Assembly: GCA_022565075.1 (NCBI GenBank)
Contig: JADFKG010000145.1
Location: forward strand, 1 to 5,007
Direction of reading: 5' to 3'
DNA: 5,007 nucleotides
DNA from: Chloroflexota bacterium
GTDB taxonomy: Bacteria > Chloroflexota > Dehalococcoidia > SM23-28-2 > RBG-16-64-32
Below are positions 4,598 to 5,007 of this stretch, one piece after another. The notes beneath the pieces were generated by a model. That model saw nothing but the letters and a program-made list of their open reading frames with translations, was not told the origin of the DNA and did not search any database. The translations under genes and the position numbers were made by a program. The stretch's first letter is position 1, and each line of letters begins with the position of its first letter.

Positions 4598-5007
4598 TCA
4601 GTCCCGGTGATCGGCTCGCGATGCACCCGGCAGCGTAACTTTAAGCTCCGCCGGCAAGCCAATCGGCGACTCGCCGAATATGCCGCGGGCGGATGAAACG
4701 ACGATGTCGTTGGCGTCGGCGAGTTCTCGTAGTGACTGGCAGGCGTCCCGATACCGCATTACGCCCAACTGAACTAAGACGAGTGCAATGTCAAGGAGGC
4801 CCTCGTCCAAGAGTCGCTGGGCTTCTCCGGACGAATCCGCTCCCTCGATGCCTTCAGCCAGCCCTTCTAAGCACTTCTCTAACTCCATTCCAGCCGAGAG
4901 CAACTCGTCGAAATCGTCTTCTGCCGTTGAAGGTGGATTCAGAGTTTGCAGCTCATCAACTAACAGCGCGAAAAGGACTACGAACTCACCGAAAAAGTCC
5001 CTGTTCT
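4598..5007 (-). CDS. Unknown helical protein, C-terminal part; 5' end outside window
   Basis: The minus-strand frame is open from the right edge to the TGA at 4598-4600, giving 135 complete residues. The internal TTG at 4901-4903 has no ribosome site, and the residues upstream of it (FGEFVVLFALLVDELQTLNPP) continue the same protein character, so the true start is probably beyond the window. The chain is rich in Leu, Glu and Ala with predicted helices (LLDEGLLDIALVLVQLGVMRYRDACQSLRELADAND), and has no signal peptide or catalytic motif that I can see. The pattern suggests a helical-repeat or bundle protein, perhaps an immunity or regulatory protein, but I do not recognise a family. Codons such as TTA, AGA and CTT are more frequent than in the operon genes, in keeping with acquired DNA. 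It runs convergently toward the lipoprotein gene. Confidence 0.6.
   Translation of the reverse strand, partial: NRDFFGEFVVLFALLVDELQTLNPPSTAEDDFDELLSAGMELEKCLEGLAEGIEGADSSGEAQRLLDEGLLDIALVLVQLGVMRYRDACQSLRELADANDIVVSSARGIFGESPIGLPAELKVTLPGASRADHRD

Overview
This is a 5-kb bacterial chromosomal fragment with two parts. Positions 1 to about 4076 are GC-rich, strongly so in the operon (the row 2401-2460 is 47/60 G+C), and gene-dense. Positions about 4140 to 5007 look looser and more AT-rich (the row 4921-4980 is 30/60). They carry repeats and a gene with less biased codons. High GC, TTG use, Shine-Dalgarno-led starts and this gene set suggest Chloroflexota (Dehalococcoidia-like) or a deep actinobacterial lineage. 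That placement is inference, because no rRNA or marker gene is present.

Layout. (1) 1-459 (+) is the 3' part of a medium-chain zinc-type alcohol dehydrogenase. (2) 456-644 (-) is a 62-aa protein with a very good ribosome site, ending tail-to-tail with the dehydrogenase so that the two stop codons share CTAG. (3) A divergent intergenic region holds an extended -10 promoter at 751-759. It leads into a tight three-gene operon: a two-domain lipocalin-like protein of the DUF7065/DUF7064 type (809-1786), an APH-family small-molecule kinase (1790-2827, TTG start, 3 nt after the previous stop) and a DUF6285-type small helical protein (2827-3219, 1-nt overlap). (4) 3301-4076 encodes a secreted lipoprotein whose frame is broken by an apparent 1-nt loss near 3475 in an Asp/Gly linker; a rho-independent terminator follows at 4095-4132. 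(5) 4148-4395 is a 248-bp MITE-like element with 30-bp near-perfect terminal inverted repeats and no transposase. (6) 4396-4597 has no recognisable gene but may hold a damaged third copy of the repeat. (7) 4598-5007 (-) is the C-terminal part of an unknown helical protein that runs off the right edge.

How the genes may work together. APH-type kinases next to a DUF6285 protein are usually found beside acyl-CoA dehydrogenases. The pair resembles the two-subunit LvaA/LvaB hydroxyacyl-CoA kinase of levulinate catabolism. Here a lipocalin-like protein sits in the leading position instead of a dehydrogenase. The operon is therefore a candidate for an uncharacterised pathway that binds and phosphorylates a hydrophobic hydroxylated substrate. 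The substrate cannot be read from the sequence.
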